64,000 nt of DNA from contig SKCR01006520.1 of NCBI GenBank assembly GCA_019454045.1, positions 124,001-188,000 of the forward strand, read 5' to 3'. Positions 9,452 to 22,852 of the stretch are shown piece after piece (positions within the stretch are counted from its first letter, which is position 1; the number at the start of each line of letters is the position of its first letter). This DNA comes from Zanthoxylum bungeanum. Lineage: Eukaryota > Streptophyta > Magnoliopsida > Sapindales > Rutaceae. A model generated the notes under the pieces. That model was not told the origin of the DNA. It was given only the letters and a program-made list of their open reading frames with translations, and did not search any database. A program made the position numbers and the translations under genes.

Positions 9452-11393
9452 TGTTAGACATTATGACCCATAGCGTCACTGTTTTGTAAATGATATTGTA
9501 TTATTGTACGAAATTAACTATGTGATAATGAAATTGCCTTTTGCCGTTTTGTAAAATATTTACTTTAATATATTAATGGCAAAAGTCCATATGATTAGTT
9601 CCGTATTGAGATGATATGAGACAGTATCAATATAAAAGGTTTAATCATTAAATATCCCTAGTCGGAGTATTATCGAGATCGGATATCGATAATGCGGAAT
9701 AGACTAGTATTGCACTTGTGCGCGTTGTGATGGCACAACGGCATAGTTCTTATATATTTAAGTATTGGATACTTATGCAAGTGCGATAGGAGGTTGTTTT
9801 TTACCAATGGTACGGAAAACAGCTTCGCTCTGGATAGACCCCGCGGAATCCCATTGGTAGCACGTCTGCGTGTCTATGGGAGGCCGCATCAGGGTAGGTG
9901 TATATGGTCTTAACCTGAGACTTGCATCGCTAGTACTTGCGACAATCGGTAAACTTTGGTTTTGGTGGTTCGGGGCTTTAACCGGTTCTGTGTACACCTC
10001 TTCTAGGTTTATCGAGAATCGTAGTGTACTGGATGTGATGTCAAGATGGAAGTATCACTTCAGACATATGGAGATGATGATCACGCATGATACAGAACTA
10101 GTACTCTATAAAAGGTTGCAACCGTCGTGATAGTGTGACCAGGTCAGGATTGTCCGATTTAAAGAGACTAGTTGTTTGATGTCCGATATATGTTTCGTAC
10201 GGGGCAGACACATTTCCAGCCCCAGGCCTAACATGTGATCGTCCGATACTGGATCGATGTACGCGATACTACGGTATACTACGCTTGATAAAGATATAAT
10301 ATTCCAATAAGAATATTTCTGGAGAATTGGGTAGGTATGGCGCTTTGCTAGAAGCCAACCTTGTCTTGTAAATCGGTAAAAACGTAGTACGAGGTACGTA
10401 CGTGTTCGGATTATCCGACGATCGTATTTACTGCCAACATATCCGGAGATCTCTTGGGTCACTTCCTGAAGATTCACCTATGATGTTTGATTCGGACTTT
10501 ATTAATCTTGGATTAATTGCGGAGAAACTTTATCTTGGATAAAATGCCTAATTAGGAGAGAGAACGATTAATTTGGAATTAATCGATAAAATAATATATA
10601 TTCGATATATCAAACGAAATTAGATTTCGACGCGAAATTAAAATCGGATTTTAATTCGGGCAAACGAATTAATTTAGAATTAATTCGTTAGCGATGTGAA
10701 TAGTAATTTCACTAGGCATAATTATTTAATTTACGTCGCGACGGAAATTCGTTAATTTGGAATTAGCGAAACCGAGCCCGAAAGTGTTTGCGGACACATT
10801 CGTATTTTGAAACGAGTGGGACCCGCAAATCACATCGCGAAGTCTCATCACTTGACACGACTAGTTGATGGATGTAACAAGTCACCTTTATTGAGTGACA
10901 CATTGTCACTATTCACGATGTAAGTGGGTGAGGCCATTTAATGGCTTTTTGGAGGGAAAACTTTTCACCTTTTTGGAAGCGTATTTACCAAATATTTTGG
11001 TAATTATTATCACACTTCTCACGGTTTTTGGAAAACAAGAAAGAGAAAAGTAAAACATACCAAAAGCCTTCTCTCCCTCTTCTTCTTGCTCACGCCGTGA
11101 GCTTCATTTGGCAAGAAAAATTGTTTTTTCATTCTCTGCATTTGCTAGCACAATGAAGGATCAAAGGAGGTGATAGGGAAACAACCTTGGAGCTTGGAAT
11201 ACTAAAAGGCTTGAAGCTTCTCTCCCTTTTGTTCTTGGCCGAAAGTTTCCTCCTTGAAGGCTCAAGGATTTTCTTCATCATTTTTCGTCACAAGCTTTGT
11301 AAGTATGATTCCGCCATGCTTCAAGCTTTGCATGTATAAATCATCTGTTTCATTGGCTTATACTTTCTTTAGGACTAATAATAGAAACCTACA
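9452..11393 (+). repeat. 3' LTR of element A
   Basis: It starts TGTTAGACATT after the polypurine tract and ends ACCTACA, followed by the TSD ccaat. It differs from the 5' LTR by scattered substitutions and short indels (roughly 2%). Confidence 0.94.
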
Positions 11394-11398
11394 CCAAT
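11394..11398. repeat. Right target-site duplication of element A (ccaat)
   Basis: Direct repeat of 188-192, marking the right end of the insertion in the B LTR. Confidence 0.93.
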
Positions 11399-11974
11399 AC
11401 ACTACGATTCTCAATATACCCAGAAGAGGCGTACACAGAATCTGTTAAAGCCCTGGACGAACAAAACCAAAGTATATTGATTGTCGCAAGTATTAGCGGT
11501 GCAAGTCTCAGGTTAAGACCAAATACATCTACCCTGATTCGGACTTCCATAGACACATAGTCATACTACCAATGGAATTCCGATGGGTCTATCTAGAGCG
11601 AAACTGTTTCCGTACCATCGGTAAACACAACTTCTTATTACACTTGCATGAGTATCATATACCCAAATATATGAGAACTATGCCGTTATGCCCTCACAAC
11701 GCGCACAAGTGTAATACTAGTCTATTCCGCATTATCGATGTCCAATATCGATAATACTATGACTAGGGATATTTAATGATTAAAGCTTCGTGGATTGATA
11801 CTGTCTCATATCATCTCAATCCGAAACTAATCATATGGACCTTTCATCATTTATACCTTTTGGTAATCTAATTACAAATGATGAAAGAGCAATTTCCTTT
11901 GTCACATAGTTAATTTGTTCAACAACACCATGATCTGTACAAATAGTGATGCTATTGGCCATAACTGTCCAACA
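11399..11974 (-). repeat. 3' LTR of element B, part 2
   Basis: It continues the minus-strand LTR interrupted at 192 and ends GTCCAACA, the reverse complement of the TGTTGGAC terminus. It matches 21317-21892 closely. Confidence 0.88.
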
Positions 11975-11988
11975 ATCTCCCACTTGGC
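11975..11988 (-). promoter_or_regulatory. Polypurine tract of element B
   Basis: On the minus strand it reads CCAAGTGGGAGAT, adjoining the 3' LTR, as in element A. Confidence 0.82.
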
Positions 11989-13420
11989 CTATAGCCAATC
12001 ACTCAAGTGTCCTACACCCGAACTATGTACGGTTCGCTCAAACTTCTGCTGAGGAAAGGCTTTCGTTAGCGGATTTGCATGATTATCATCTGATGCGATT
12101 TATTCGATCATCACATCGCCACGATGTATGATCCGAAAGAATCAGATTAATAATTAAAGTATATATCTGGATCGTTGAAGAGACCATTAATTCTTTAGCC
12201 TGTGCTGTAGCCTAGCTCAGCTGCTAACAGAACTATATCTAATCTAATTAGATTTATTATCTACCCAAATGGCTTCTATTGCTGCCTCAGCTACAGTAAT
12301 AATCCACTTTTGTTGTTTATTCGGTAACGGTATCTTGCTTGGAAGATTTCCAGCTCACTGGTCCGTTATTCAAACTGTATAGTACCGTTGTTACAACTTA
12401 TAGTCGTTATAATCGGTTAGGAAACTTACAGCAGTGAACCCAGTCACTTCAAGTTCTCCTTCTCCATAATATAAGACATCATCCTTAGTTCCTCTAAGAT
12501 ACTAAAGGATGTTCTTTACATCAATCCAGTGACTATCACTTGGATTGGCCTGATTGTGACTCCATATGCTCAAAGCGTATGAGACACCAGGTCGCGTACA
12601 TTTATTTCAATGTACGAGTTCTCGGAGAGTATCAACAGCTTTAAATCTATCCCAATAGATCTTTATTCCTAGAATAAATGTTGTTTCTCCCAAGAATTCT
12701 ACGGAGAATTTTCATGAAAGCCAAGCTTTCACCGATAGTATTATTGGAATATCATTTCCAAGAAATGACATATTATCAATTGTTTAGGACATTCTCTGTC
12801 AGTGCGCTCCACTAACCTCCTTATATACACAAGAATCATTTTCGTTTTAAATTAAATCATACACCATTATGATTACATCAAAACTATAATTCCAAGAACG
12901 CAATGCTTGCTTCAATCCATACATGGATCGAATTAACCTGGAAACCTTGTTTGCTAGTTTTGGTACGACAAAACCGTCAAGATGTTGTAAACATCCTCCA
13001 AAAGGTTTCCGTTAAGGAAAATGGTTTTGGCATTCAGCTGCCACATTTCATAAATGAAACATGCAGCAACATCAAGCATTATCAAAATGGATTTAACCAT
13101 GGCAACAAGTAAAAGGTTCCGTCGTAATCGACACAATATTGATAACGATACCTTTTCGCTACAAGCCCAGCTTTGTACGTTGGTATTTTGCTTTCTATGT
13201 ATGTCTTCCTTGAAGAATTATATAGTACCAGTAGGCACAATGCCTTGCGGTACAACAACTAGTGTCCAAACATAGTTGGTATACATGGAATCCATTTCGG
13301 ACTTCATGGCACTTTGCCATAATAGGGAGTCGATACCTTGTATCACTTCCCCATACGTAGTCAGTTCGTATTCCTCAATAAGATTGACATCTTTATGAGG
13401 TGAGATCAGAAACCCATACC
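11989..13420 (-). pseudogene. RT-RNase H relic of element B
   Basis: Read on the minus strand, this region encodes the same C-terminus as A (HLSDWL and a stop at about 11990-12005), then RNase H and RT fragments in changing frames. A clear piece at 12954-13136 includes AMVKSILIMLDVA and KTIFLNGNLLEDVY, the RT block around the first catalytic Asp. There the Asp has become Asn (QLNAKT instead of QMDVKT). Near 13230-13330 the RT start (AMKSEMDSMYTN) is visible. Many stops and indels make it a clear pseudogene. Confidence 0.82.
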
Positions 13421-13559
13421 CCAGGTTGTTTTCTGACTCTCTCCGACTATCGCGGTTCTTGTGTATTCGAAGATTATTGGTATATTTTCATCCTTGATGA
13501 ACTATTTGTGTTCCATTAAGGAATCGATGCCTGGAATCGTATTACTCTAATTTTCATCG

Positions 13560-14440
13560 AGTTTTACTTTCCTCCCACTTACCACTGCATATAGGTATTC
13601 CTCTTAGGTAAACCGCATGGCGAGCAACAATTACATTGTTCTCTAGTGAGTTGTATAAGTACTATACTTTGGTTTCCCTAGGATAACCTACAACTTAGGC
13701 ACTTATCTAATTTGGGTTTTAGTTTGGTATCATCAAAACATATGCCTAGCATTCCCAAATCTTCAGGAATGAGAAAACCCAGTTTCTTTCCTGTTCATAT
13801 CTAATATGAAGTCTGTCAAACAGATTTTATGGAACCTTATTTAAAATAGGTTTTGCACTGTTTATGCGTATCCGTTGAAGGAAATGCTAGCTCAGAGCGA
13901 CTCATGATTAACCTTATCATGTCTAACGAAATTCGGTTTCTCCGTTCGGACACACCGTCAAACAGACGTGTTCTGGGAGGAGTCCTCATTGAAAGACTAC
14001 TATACTCTTTCAAGTATGTGAGAAACTTATTGCTTAAGTATTTTCATCATGGTCTAACCTTGATGGTTTTAATACTTTAGCCGATCTGTTTGTCTATTTC
14101 GTGTCGAAAATCTTTGGATTCATCAAAAGTTTCCGATTTGTGTTTCAAAAGAAACACATAACCAAAACGTGATGCCCCATCCGTAAAGGTCATGAAATAT
14201 TGATATCCACCTCTAGCCTAGCTAGATATGGGCCCACTTACGTCACTATGAACGAGGGCTAACAGATCGGTGGCACTTGCACTTTTACCAAGTAAAGGTG
14301 TTTTAGGCACTTTGCCCAATAAACTAGATTCGTAGACATCATTTCAATAGAATTAAATTTGTCCTAGTACCCACTCTTCGAAAGTGTGGATATACGAGTC
14401 AAGTTAATTGTGTCCCAGATATCAATGCCACTTATAAGTC
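13560..14440 (-). pseudogene. Integrase relic of element B
   Basis: On the minus strand the stretch aligns by eye with the A integrase. The region around 13930-14000 matches the RT(L/M)LDMVR and PPGTPQLNGVSER segments at nucleotide level. The stretch around 14200-14280 matches LALVHSDVCGP, and 14340-14420 matches the zinc-binding N-terminus. Frames are repeatedly broken. Confidence 0.78.
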
Positions 14441-14639
14441 TCAACTGATTAAATCAGTTTGAGCTATTTGTTTGTCATGTTATACGTTTGAGATTTATTT
14501 ATATTCAAAATATAAATATTGTTATTCACATCAAATGTGTTTATCTCAATATCATCTTTATAAAATAAAACACTTTAGTGTTCTAGAATATAAAGGTATA
14601 TCCGCAACTGATTATACTCTGATATAAAGATAATGTTTC

Positions 14640-15010
14640 TAGTCAAACTAGTTACATTTTAAGAGTTTCCTAATTTAAGTACACACCGAAGGGTAGTTCC
14701 TAAACTTAGGTTTCTACGATTAAAACAGCGACTCTCATCCCATTTTCAATTCGTAGATTAAATCTCAATCTGAAGTCAGTATCCTGCTCATAGCAGATTC
14801 TACACATCAGTACATATTTATGTACCACACTTAGTATCTAAAATCCAATTTTAATACTAGTAGCTAACATGTTTATAACAAACATATTTGAAGTCGGAGC
14901 CTTACCCCTCTTCACTTCCTTCATGTTTGCCTTGTCCACACGGCAGTCACGCTTCTGTGTCCCCGTTTGCCACAATTTAGGCCGACATCTTGGGATATGT
15001 CCTATATCTT
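14640..15010 (-). pseudogene. Protease and zinc-knuckle relic of element B
   Basis: The minus strand at 14940-15000 reads like the nucleocapsid knuckle of A (NCGKRGH), followed downstream by protease-like sequence with loss of frame. No intact active site could be traced. The homologous piece in E is at 33910-34020. Confidence 0.65.
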
Positions 15011-15830
15011 CTCAGAAGATTATAATGATTTTGCATTTGCCCTTTTTTCCACATTCCATAAGTCTTTGGCCAAGCCTTGGCCTTCTAGAATGTCGAAGTA
15101 AGATGCGCCTTGCGCTTCTTGCCTTATTACAAACTTTGGTTTTGTCTCCTTGAGTATAGCCATTAACTCTCCAAGAGTTTACTATTGCAATTTTAGTACT
15201 TCTAAGATCTAAAGATAGATCTATGAAGATCCTTCAATTTCAATATCATACTATTAGGATCTAATCCTTAGTTCTGAATAAGAAATTAAGGAGTCTATTT
15301 GGCAAGCTTAATGGATTAAGCACTAAAGTTATCATCATATGAATATTCCAAATATCATGTTCTACTATTTGCTTAACTCCGGGCTTAGGCCCAAGATGTT
15401 ATTTTATCAAATAAAGTAACTTCTCAGTTTTCAGGACTATCCTGATTCATTATTCCCAATTAGAAAATTAAAGTCGTTTAAAAAATATTTTCACCCAGGA
15501 TTATGTTTAAACACTAATATTTCAATTATCTTGATTCTAATAGTCCAACTATTTAATCAACGATTTTAGGTACTATTCATTATAATGATTACTATAGTCT
15601 AACTATATAATCAACTATAATTTAATTGATTAAATTAAATTATATTGATTACTATAATCCAATTATAAAATCAACTATTAATTGAAATAATTTGAATACA
15701 CTCCAACTGTTTAATTTAAAACAACTATTAAATACTAGTCCAACTAATAAATAATTTATTTGACAAAATATTTGAAATAAGCGCATATGGCAAGTAACTA
15801 AACGAATATTGCAAATTTAATACTTGCCTC
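15011..15830 (-). pseudogene. Degenerate gag region of element B
   Basis: By position between the zinc-knuckle relic and the leader this should be gag. It is AT-rich with repeated TAGTTGGACTAT-like blocks and no long frame. It matches the E region 33020-33650 in reverse complement better than the more intact A gag, so E and B share a decayed gag subtype. Confidence 0.6.
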
Positions 15831-16573
15831 CCACTATTTTTCGGCGAGCCTCTAACCCTCTGTTGAGTACTCGGGAAACCTTGTTTCCTAGTGGGCTATG
15901 ATCCCGTTAAATAACACACAATCTTGACTTTGGCCAACAAATTGTATGATAATTAACTAGGTAGATCTCTAAGATCAATTGGATCCTATCCAATTCCTAG
16001 ATCTAGTAGGTGGACATCCAAGTCCGAAACATATATCCTATATATACCAATATATCCAATATATTGCCTAACCTTTTTTCCTCTGAATCAACTAAGCCTT
16101 GGCTTTGGCACAACAAACTTAGTGATCCCAGTTAAGCGGAACCCATTGACCATGGAAAGCTTCGTAATCAATGTCGATGGACAAGAAGTGATCTTGACTT
16201 TGTCCAACAAATCCAACTTGGACAAGACACCAATATGGAATAAAGCCTTCATGATTCAAACACATCCTCGACGGACAAAGGTCTTGACTTTGGCCAAAAA
16301 ACCAATGCCAGTCTTAGATCCTGATAAGAATCGCTCAATGGAAGGAAAAACGCTTAATATGTAGTGAAGGTTTTTTACGTGTAATTGGCAACCAATTAAT
16401 TATCTTTGTTCAGGTCTCATCATCATACACCCTTAAACATGCATTCTAAACACATAATAAGGAGCAATAAATAAATATAATAATGATATGCGGATGGATA
16501 ATTAACACATTTTGTTCCTAACATTGAGGGGAATAGGTGAGAAGAGAAATACAAAGAGTAAGGAGGTAATAGG
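15831..16573 (-). other. Leader of element B, gag-proximal part
   Basis: Reverse complement of the Copia leader, containing the CTTGACTTTGGCCAA motif at 15924 and 16282 and variants near 16103 and 16193. The open frame 16122-16364 lies on the wrong strand and is not considered a gene. Confidence 0.75.
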
Positions 16574-18680
16574 TGATGAGCGGAAAATATATCAATATTT
16601 ACCGCCCCTTTAACTTAATATTTTGTTTAGTTTCTCGGGTTTGATGAACGTTTTGATGTGTTTTAGTTTATTTTGCAGATAAAATAATATCGGGTCTCAA
16701 TGAAATCATTTAGGACGAAATATGTGTCAAATAAAGGCAATTATTGGACTTGATATTTTAATTTTGGAGATTGGAAACTTGAAAGGGCGTTTTTGACAAA
16801 GTGTAGTTTTGGAAATTCCAGTTTTGCACATCTGTCGTATTTTGGGCATAACTGTTTACTCCGATATCGGATTGAGCTGATTCAAGTGCCAGATTAAAGA
16901 AAACTCGAAGATCTACAACTTGAAATACAAAATCCAATTTCTAATTCTGAATATTTCATGACCGAAATTGATGAACCATCCAAAAGTGTGTTGTGTATAA
17001 CTATTAAAGTCATTTTCAATCATTTTCAAAGCAAAAAATAAATTAATAAATAAATTATCAAAATTATCAAATCACCACCAAACATGATAAGCAATTAGTG
17101 GAGCAATTAATAATGGATTTGGTGGAGTAATTAGTGGAGAAATTAATAATGGATTTGGTGAAGAATTTGATGGAGGCAAAATTTTGCCTATAAATACCAA
17201 GCCATTTCATTTGTAAAATTCATACTTTCTTCTTTGAAATTCCTAATGAATAAATAAGAAGATTGTATCTTGTTTTTTTATTTAAAGCTTCCAGTAATTA
17301 ATTTCCGCTTTCGCACTTTCTTTTCTTTACTTTTCAGTTTTTACTTTCCGCACTTTACTTTTACGCACAAACCTTTTCTTTCTTTACTTTTGCAGTTTTT
17401 ATTTTTCAAGCAATGAGGAGGTAACTCCCCCTTGCTAGGGTAAAAGGTAAAGCTTTTATTATTGCTATCTAGATTAATCTCCCTTAAATATAAAATATAA
17501 ACTATTTAAAACCTGACTTAATGAGGATACCGCTATATTGTCCGGTTGGAAATTAATTATAAATTGGTTTTAACCTGACTAAGTATGGATACCGCCTGGT
17601 TGGTCGGTTGGTAATTAATTATTAATTTGACTTAATCAGGATACCGCCTATATGGCTGGTTGGTAATTATCACGCAAAGTTAATATATTATATTAAGAGA
17701 GATATCTAAAATAGTAGAAATAAAAGTTGATCCTCTAACCCCTACATTTTCTTTTATTGTACTTTTACTTTATTTAATTTCAGCAATTTACTTTTCAGCA
17801 ATTTACTTTTCAGCAATTTACTTTTATTTAGTTTTTACTTTTACTTTTACTTTTACTTTATTTACTTTTCAACAATTTACTTTTCAGTATTTAATTTTTA
17901 GTATTTTACTTTATGTCTTTTATTTTTGTTACTACTTGTAAATATGTGTCGTAACTAAGCCAGTTATCTGAGGTTGTGATGAAATCCAATATCACCGGTT
18001 TATAAGGGGTTAAATTATAGTTTGGGTAATATAAAGGTTTATTTATTGAGTCTTAATATTAATGTTTTTTTTTAACTGGCCATTAATAAAATTGAACTGG
18101 TAAACTTAAAATGAACTAGACATAGAGATTTTAAGTTTAAAACCTTAGACTCAATAGCCCACAATCTTCCTTGAGGATATATAACCCTTTAATAGATTTC
18201 CTTACAGGATAGGAATATACCTGTCGGGCGGGGGTAGCCATAATTGGAACTTAATCTTAATAAATCAAGGTAATTTGGTTGACATAGACATATGGTTCAA
18301 TTGGGTTATACTGGATATTTGTAGTTGACCATCGGAAGAGGCTTTTATATAATTTAGTGTTCCAGGTTAATAAATCAATATTTTACCCAACTATAAGATA
18401 ACCACTTCATCTTTAAAATGATATTGGAAGAAATCACAACCCTAGATAGTTTTTAATATTGAATTTTCTTAAACCTACTTTCGAACAATTTTATTTACTT
18501 ATTTTTAAATTTAGAATCATCACATTTTCAAATCTATCAAACAACCTGTTAGATACTAGTAATCATTTGACCTCATAAAATTAATAGCTTAGGTATTAAG
18601 TCCTCGTGGGATCGATACTTTTTATACTACTTGAACGATACATGCGCTTACGTTATACGCGTGTGATTACGCACCGGTCA
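16574..18680. mobile_element. 2.1-kb solo LTR of another (probably Ty3/Gypsy) family inside B
   Basis: The insert begins TGATGAGCGG and ends CACCGGTCA, has TG...CA termini, and is flanked by atagg at 16569-16573 and 18681-18685. Deleting it rejoins the B leader, as judged from the F leader near 61985. There is no coding sequence. The last 100 bp contain TCCTCGTGGGATCGATACT, a wording common at the 3' ends of some plant Gypsy LTRs, which suggests plus orientation. The family is inferred; a small non-autonomous LTR element without visible internal LTR pair is the alternative. Confidence 0.75.
17510..17675. repeat. Short tandem repeats inside the foreign solo LTR
   Basis: Three imperfect units of about 60 bp, each with a GGATACCGC core followed by GGTTGGTAATTA-like sequence. 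A T/A-rich run of TTTACTTTTCAGCAA units follows at about 17760-17900. Confidence 0.75.
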
Positions 18681-18685
18681 ATAGG

Positions 18686-19876
18686 CTGGACACGCATGTC
18701 CAATTAATAAATTCTAAATTTATTAAAATAATTTCCAAAATTGCCCTCACCCATCTAATATCTATCCGATATACATTATTCATGCATCGCATTCATGTAT
18801 TTACACAAGCATGTTATCAATCAATCTAATCCAATTAAATAATCTGATAATTAATGACCATCCAATGTTTAAACAACGATTTGATTTTGCGCGAGTTCGA
18901 CTCGTTTTGCGAATAAATACTCAAAGTACGAATTCTTGAATTAAATTAAACTACAACATTAAATCCAATTTAATTTGTATTTAATACTAATTCAATTATT
19001 TAATTCCAAATTAAATTTTTACACTTTTAATGTACCTTTACGATTTAGATTCCAAATCTAATCGTTATGAGTCTCAAAGCCCGATTAACATCCAATGTCA
19101 ATTTAATTTAAAGTCCAATGGGCTTTCAATTAATTTCTTAAGGCTTGGACTTTTGGTCAATATGGGTCAAAAATAAATATCAAAGACCATTTAAGGAATC
19201 ACCCTTATTTGCCAAGAAACCAATTTAGGCCCAATTAATATTAAGGTCCATTAAGTCATAATTGGACTTTATGGATATGGTTTTGGGCCCAATTGGATCC
19301 AACCAATTTAGCCTAAACCAATCTTGGTACAACCAAGCCCCTTAAGCCCAATTACAACTTTTCAAGCCCAATTTCCAAAATAGGCCCAATTAATTAAATT
19401 ACCGAATTCCAAATTTCATAACTTAATTAACCTAAAGTGTATGCCATAATTAATTACCCAAATTAACATTTCCAAAACACAAATTTGTACAATTAATTAT
19501 GCTCATTTTCATCAACATATGTCCAACACATTTGAATCAAAAATCAAGTCATTTTCCATGTATATCATTCACGGCATTTTGGGTTTATATGTCCAATTGT
19601 AAATCCAATCCAATTGAATCTTAAATCAACATAACCCAATGTTTTCAAATCATCCAATGATCAAAGAAATAAAAAATACCATGACTTTAGGGCAAATGTA
19701 CCTCTCGGCCAAGCAAAAGATTTGGGCAAAAATTGATCCAATCAACTTTTCATGAAATTGATCATGCACAACTTCAATACAACATCATTTAAGCATGCTC
19801 AATCAATTAATTTTATCAAATCTTGCTCAAATTGATTTTACCCAAATTTTACCCTAATTTGTTTCATGCTCAAAAT
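18686..19876 (-). other. Leader of element B, LTR-proximal part
   Basis: Reverse complement of the Copia leader, collinear with 60794-61980 of element F and with 31035-32210 of element E. No gene seen. Confidence 0.78.
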
Positions 19877-19890
19877 GGCTCAAGATACCA
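19877..19890 (-). promoter_or_regulatory. Primer-binding site of element B
   Basis: The minus strand reads TGGTATCTTGAGCC one base from the LTR end, the same variant as in element F. Confidence 0.85.
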
Positions 19891-19891
19891 T

Positions 19892-21892
19892 TGTTGGGTT
19901 TCTATTAGGTCCCAAGGATCAATTCAAGCTATCAAACATATGTGCGAATACTCAAAGAAGTTGCGGAATACTTACAATGATCGGTTGAGCGATGCGATGA
20001 ACACAAAAACTTCAAGCTCTCCTCCAAGGTGCTCTCGGCAGTGGGCAGTTTTGCTCTTCCAATTTGTGCTCCAAAATTCGGCCCAAGCTCCAAGCTTTCG
20101 AATGGTGATTCCAAGCTCACAAGTCGGTTTCCCTATCACATTCGCAAGACCCTTAAAGTGTGCTAGCACTCCGGAAAGTTTGCCACAAAATTTCCCTTTG
20201 CTTCGCATTGAACTCTCGGCAAAACCAGAATTTTGAGGAAGAAGATGGCCCTAGGCCAAGAGAGATGAGAGGAGGGAGAGAGTGAGTGTGTTATCTTGGT
20301 TGTTTTTGGATTTGTGTATCTAATACACAAAATAGAAAATTCAAAATTCCATTTACCAAAAGTCAAAGGCAATAAAGCCACAACCACTTCCATCACTATT
20401 CACATCACTCATGACATGTTGTCAAATCACTCAAAGTGACTAGACATCACATCAATCGATTGACTAGTGATTTGATGCTTGATGTGACTTGTGGGTCGCA
20501 CTTTAATTTGCAATGCGAGTGCGCCCGCAAACACACCTGGGCTCGGGTTCGCTAATTCCAAATTAACGAATTTTCCGTTGCAACGTAATTAAATAATTAT
20601 GCCTAGCAAAATTACTATTCACATCGCTAACGAATTAATTCTAAATTAACTCGTTTGCCCGAATTAAAATCCAATTTCAATTCTGCGTCGAAATCCAATT
20701 TCGTATAATATATCGAATATATTATTTTATCGATTAATTCCAAATTAATCGTTCTCTCTCTTTAATTAATATTTTATCTCAGATAAAATATCTCCGTAAT
20801 TAATCCCAGATTAATTTTATCTCTCTCATTAATTAATCCCAGATTAATAAAGTGCGAGTCATACGTCATCAGTGAATCTTTGGGAAGCGACCCATGAGAT
20901 CCCTAGATATGTTGGCTATAAATCCGGTTGTCGGACTATCCGAACACGTAAGTACCTAGTACTACGTTTATACCGATTTACAAGACATGGTTGGCTTCTA
21001 GCAAAGCACTGTGCCTACCCAATTCTCCAAAAATATTCTTACTGGAATATGTGATCTATATCAGGCGTAGTATACGTAGTATTGCGTATTTCGATCCAGT
21101 ATCGAATGTCACGTGCAAGGCCTGGGACTGGAATTGTGTCTGCCCAGTACGAAGCACATATCGGATCTCTGGTAAATAGTCTCTATATCAGATAATCATG
21201 ACCTAGTCATATTATCTCGATGATTGCAGTACATAAGAGCACCAATTCCATATCCTACGTGATCATCATCTCCACTATGACTGGAGTGATACTTCCATCT
21301 TGACATCACATCCAATACAATACGATTCTCAATATACCTAGAAGAGGCGTACACAGAACCTGTTAAAGCCCTGGACGACCAAAACCAAAGTATATTGATT
21401 GTCGCAAGTATTAGAGGTGCAAGTCTCAGGTTAAGACCAAATACACCTACCCTGATTCGGACATCCATAGACACATAGTCATACTACCAATGGAATTTCG
21501 AGGGGTATATCCAGAGTGAAACTGTTTCCGTACCATCGGTAGACACAACTTCTTATTACACTTGCATGAGTATCCTATACCCAAATATATGAGAACTATA
21601 CCGTTATGCCCTCACAATGCGCACAACTGTAATACTAGTCTATTCCGCATTATCGATGTCCAATCTCGATAATACTACGACTAGGGATATTTAATGATTA
21701 AACCTTCGTGGATTGATACTGTCTCATATCATCTCAATCCGGAACTAATCATATGGACCTTTTATCATTTATATATCTTGGTAATCTAATTACAAATGAT
21801 GAAAGAGCAATTTTCTTTGTCACATAGTTAATTTGTACAACAACACCATGATCTGTACAAATAGTGATGCTATGAGCCATAACTGTCCAACA
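19892..21892 (-). repeat. 5' LTR of element B
   Basis: Plus-strand reading starts TGTTGGGTTTCTATTAGG and ends GTCCAACA, a full 2.0-kb LTR in reverse. It is the reference for the interrupted partner LTR. The next bases, ccctt, should be the right TSD. Confidence 0.9.
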
Positions 21893-22852
21893 CCCTTGAG
21901 TAGGGAGACCTAGTTGTGTGCAATCCTTCAACAGCATATCCTTTATCTATACTCCTATAAACCCGCATGTGAACCATAGTTGCATAGCCTATAGAAGCCA
22001 CCCTTTATGCTTGTGTTTGGGACCATCATCATTTGGATTCATTTGGACTTTTTGTCATGAGGTATGAGCTTGTTGGGCAATTTAAACTGGGAAGAGTTCA
22101 TGTCTTATGACAATTGGGCCAAAAACTTCTGAAATGCCGATGGGCCACTTTGTGGTTGGGCCACTTTATGGTTGGGCCACTTTGTGATTGGGCCCCATAT
22201 CATTTGAAGTTATTTAGCTACGTTATCGTAAAAGTGTAAACCTGTTGGGCCTTTTTCAACTGGGACAAGTTTACACCTCGCAATAATATGATTGAATGCT
22301 TTGAAATGATAATGGGCCAACTTGTATGAAAACATTGATGGGCTTAGAAAGTCCAAACATGATCCAAGTATGCTAGAAGCATGAGTTCGATATCCGCACT
22401 GGCTTTCATCCAGAAAGGATACGCCTTGTTACGACATATTTGTATACTTTTGGATACCTCTAAGTTCATCCCCATGACCATGGTTGCCGAAAGCCCAATT
22501 CGTCATTTCTAGACAATGGCATGATCACATAATCGGCTTAGTCCATGTTGTAAATGGGCGGTATTTGTCTTTTACCGATAGAAAGGGACAGAAGTAGCCA
22601 AGGTTCACCCCGTAGCATTGGAGAGAACGTTTTTGTGTACTCCACGTTGGTACATAAAATAAGCCATACCTAGGACAGAAATGGACTTACCACAAGTGTG
22701 GGAGATATAAGGTTAGAAGGATATATGTTGTTTTGATAACCACGTGCATCTCATGCATACACGCATCATGTTAACCCCTGTGTCTTAAAAGCCATCATAG
22801 ATATCAATTGGGTTAGAGATAAAAGAAGACTTGTCAAGAAGAGTTTAGCAAA
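21893..22852 (+). other. Leader of Tat derivative C
   Basis: Non-coding; matches the leader of O in reverse (55290-56170), that of P (56771-57364) and part of that of T1 (51480-52330, reversed). Contains repeated phrases of the type TTGGGCCACTTTGTG at 22140-22200. Confidence 0.78.

Larger units (their letters stand above)
193..11393 (+). mobile_element. Copia element A, near complete, Angela/BARE-like
   Basis: This is an 11.2-kb LTR retrotransposon. Order: 5' LTR, primer site, 2.2-kb leader, gag, protease, integrase, RT-RNase H, polypurine tract, 3' LTR. Integrase before RT defines Ty1/Copia. The RT and RNase H wording, the initiator-Met primer site and the long LTR starting TGTT fit the Angela/BARE lineage. 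A perfect 5-bp target duplication flanks it. About 35-45 differences were counted by eye between its two LTRs (roughly 2%), implying a moderately old insertion. It is disabled by gag and protease mutations and by an LTR inserted at 6909-8037. Confidence 0.95.
1..21892 (-). mobile_element. Copia element B (Angela/BARE-like), degenerate, minus strand, interrupted twice
   Basis: On the minus strand the order is 5' LTR (19892-21892), primer site, leader, gag-protease-integrase-RT-RNase H relics, polypurine tract (11975-11988), then 3' LTR (11974-11399 and 192-1). Element A interrupts the 3' LTR and a foreign solo LTR (16574-18680) interrupts the leader. All coding domains are recognisable but riddled with stops and frameshifts, so B is dead and older than A. 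It sits in Tat element C; the right flank after 21892 begins ccctt, and the matching left duplication would lie outside the window. Confidence 0.88.

Noticed and set aside
13853..14080. 75-residue plus-strand frame
   Set aside because: Antisense to the B integrase relic.
16122..16364. 80-residue plus-strand frame
   Set aside because: Inside the reversed B leader, which is non-coding in all other copies.
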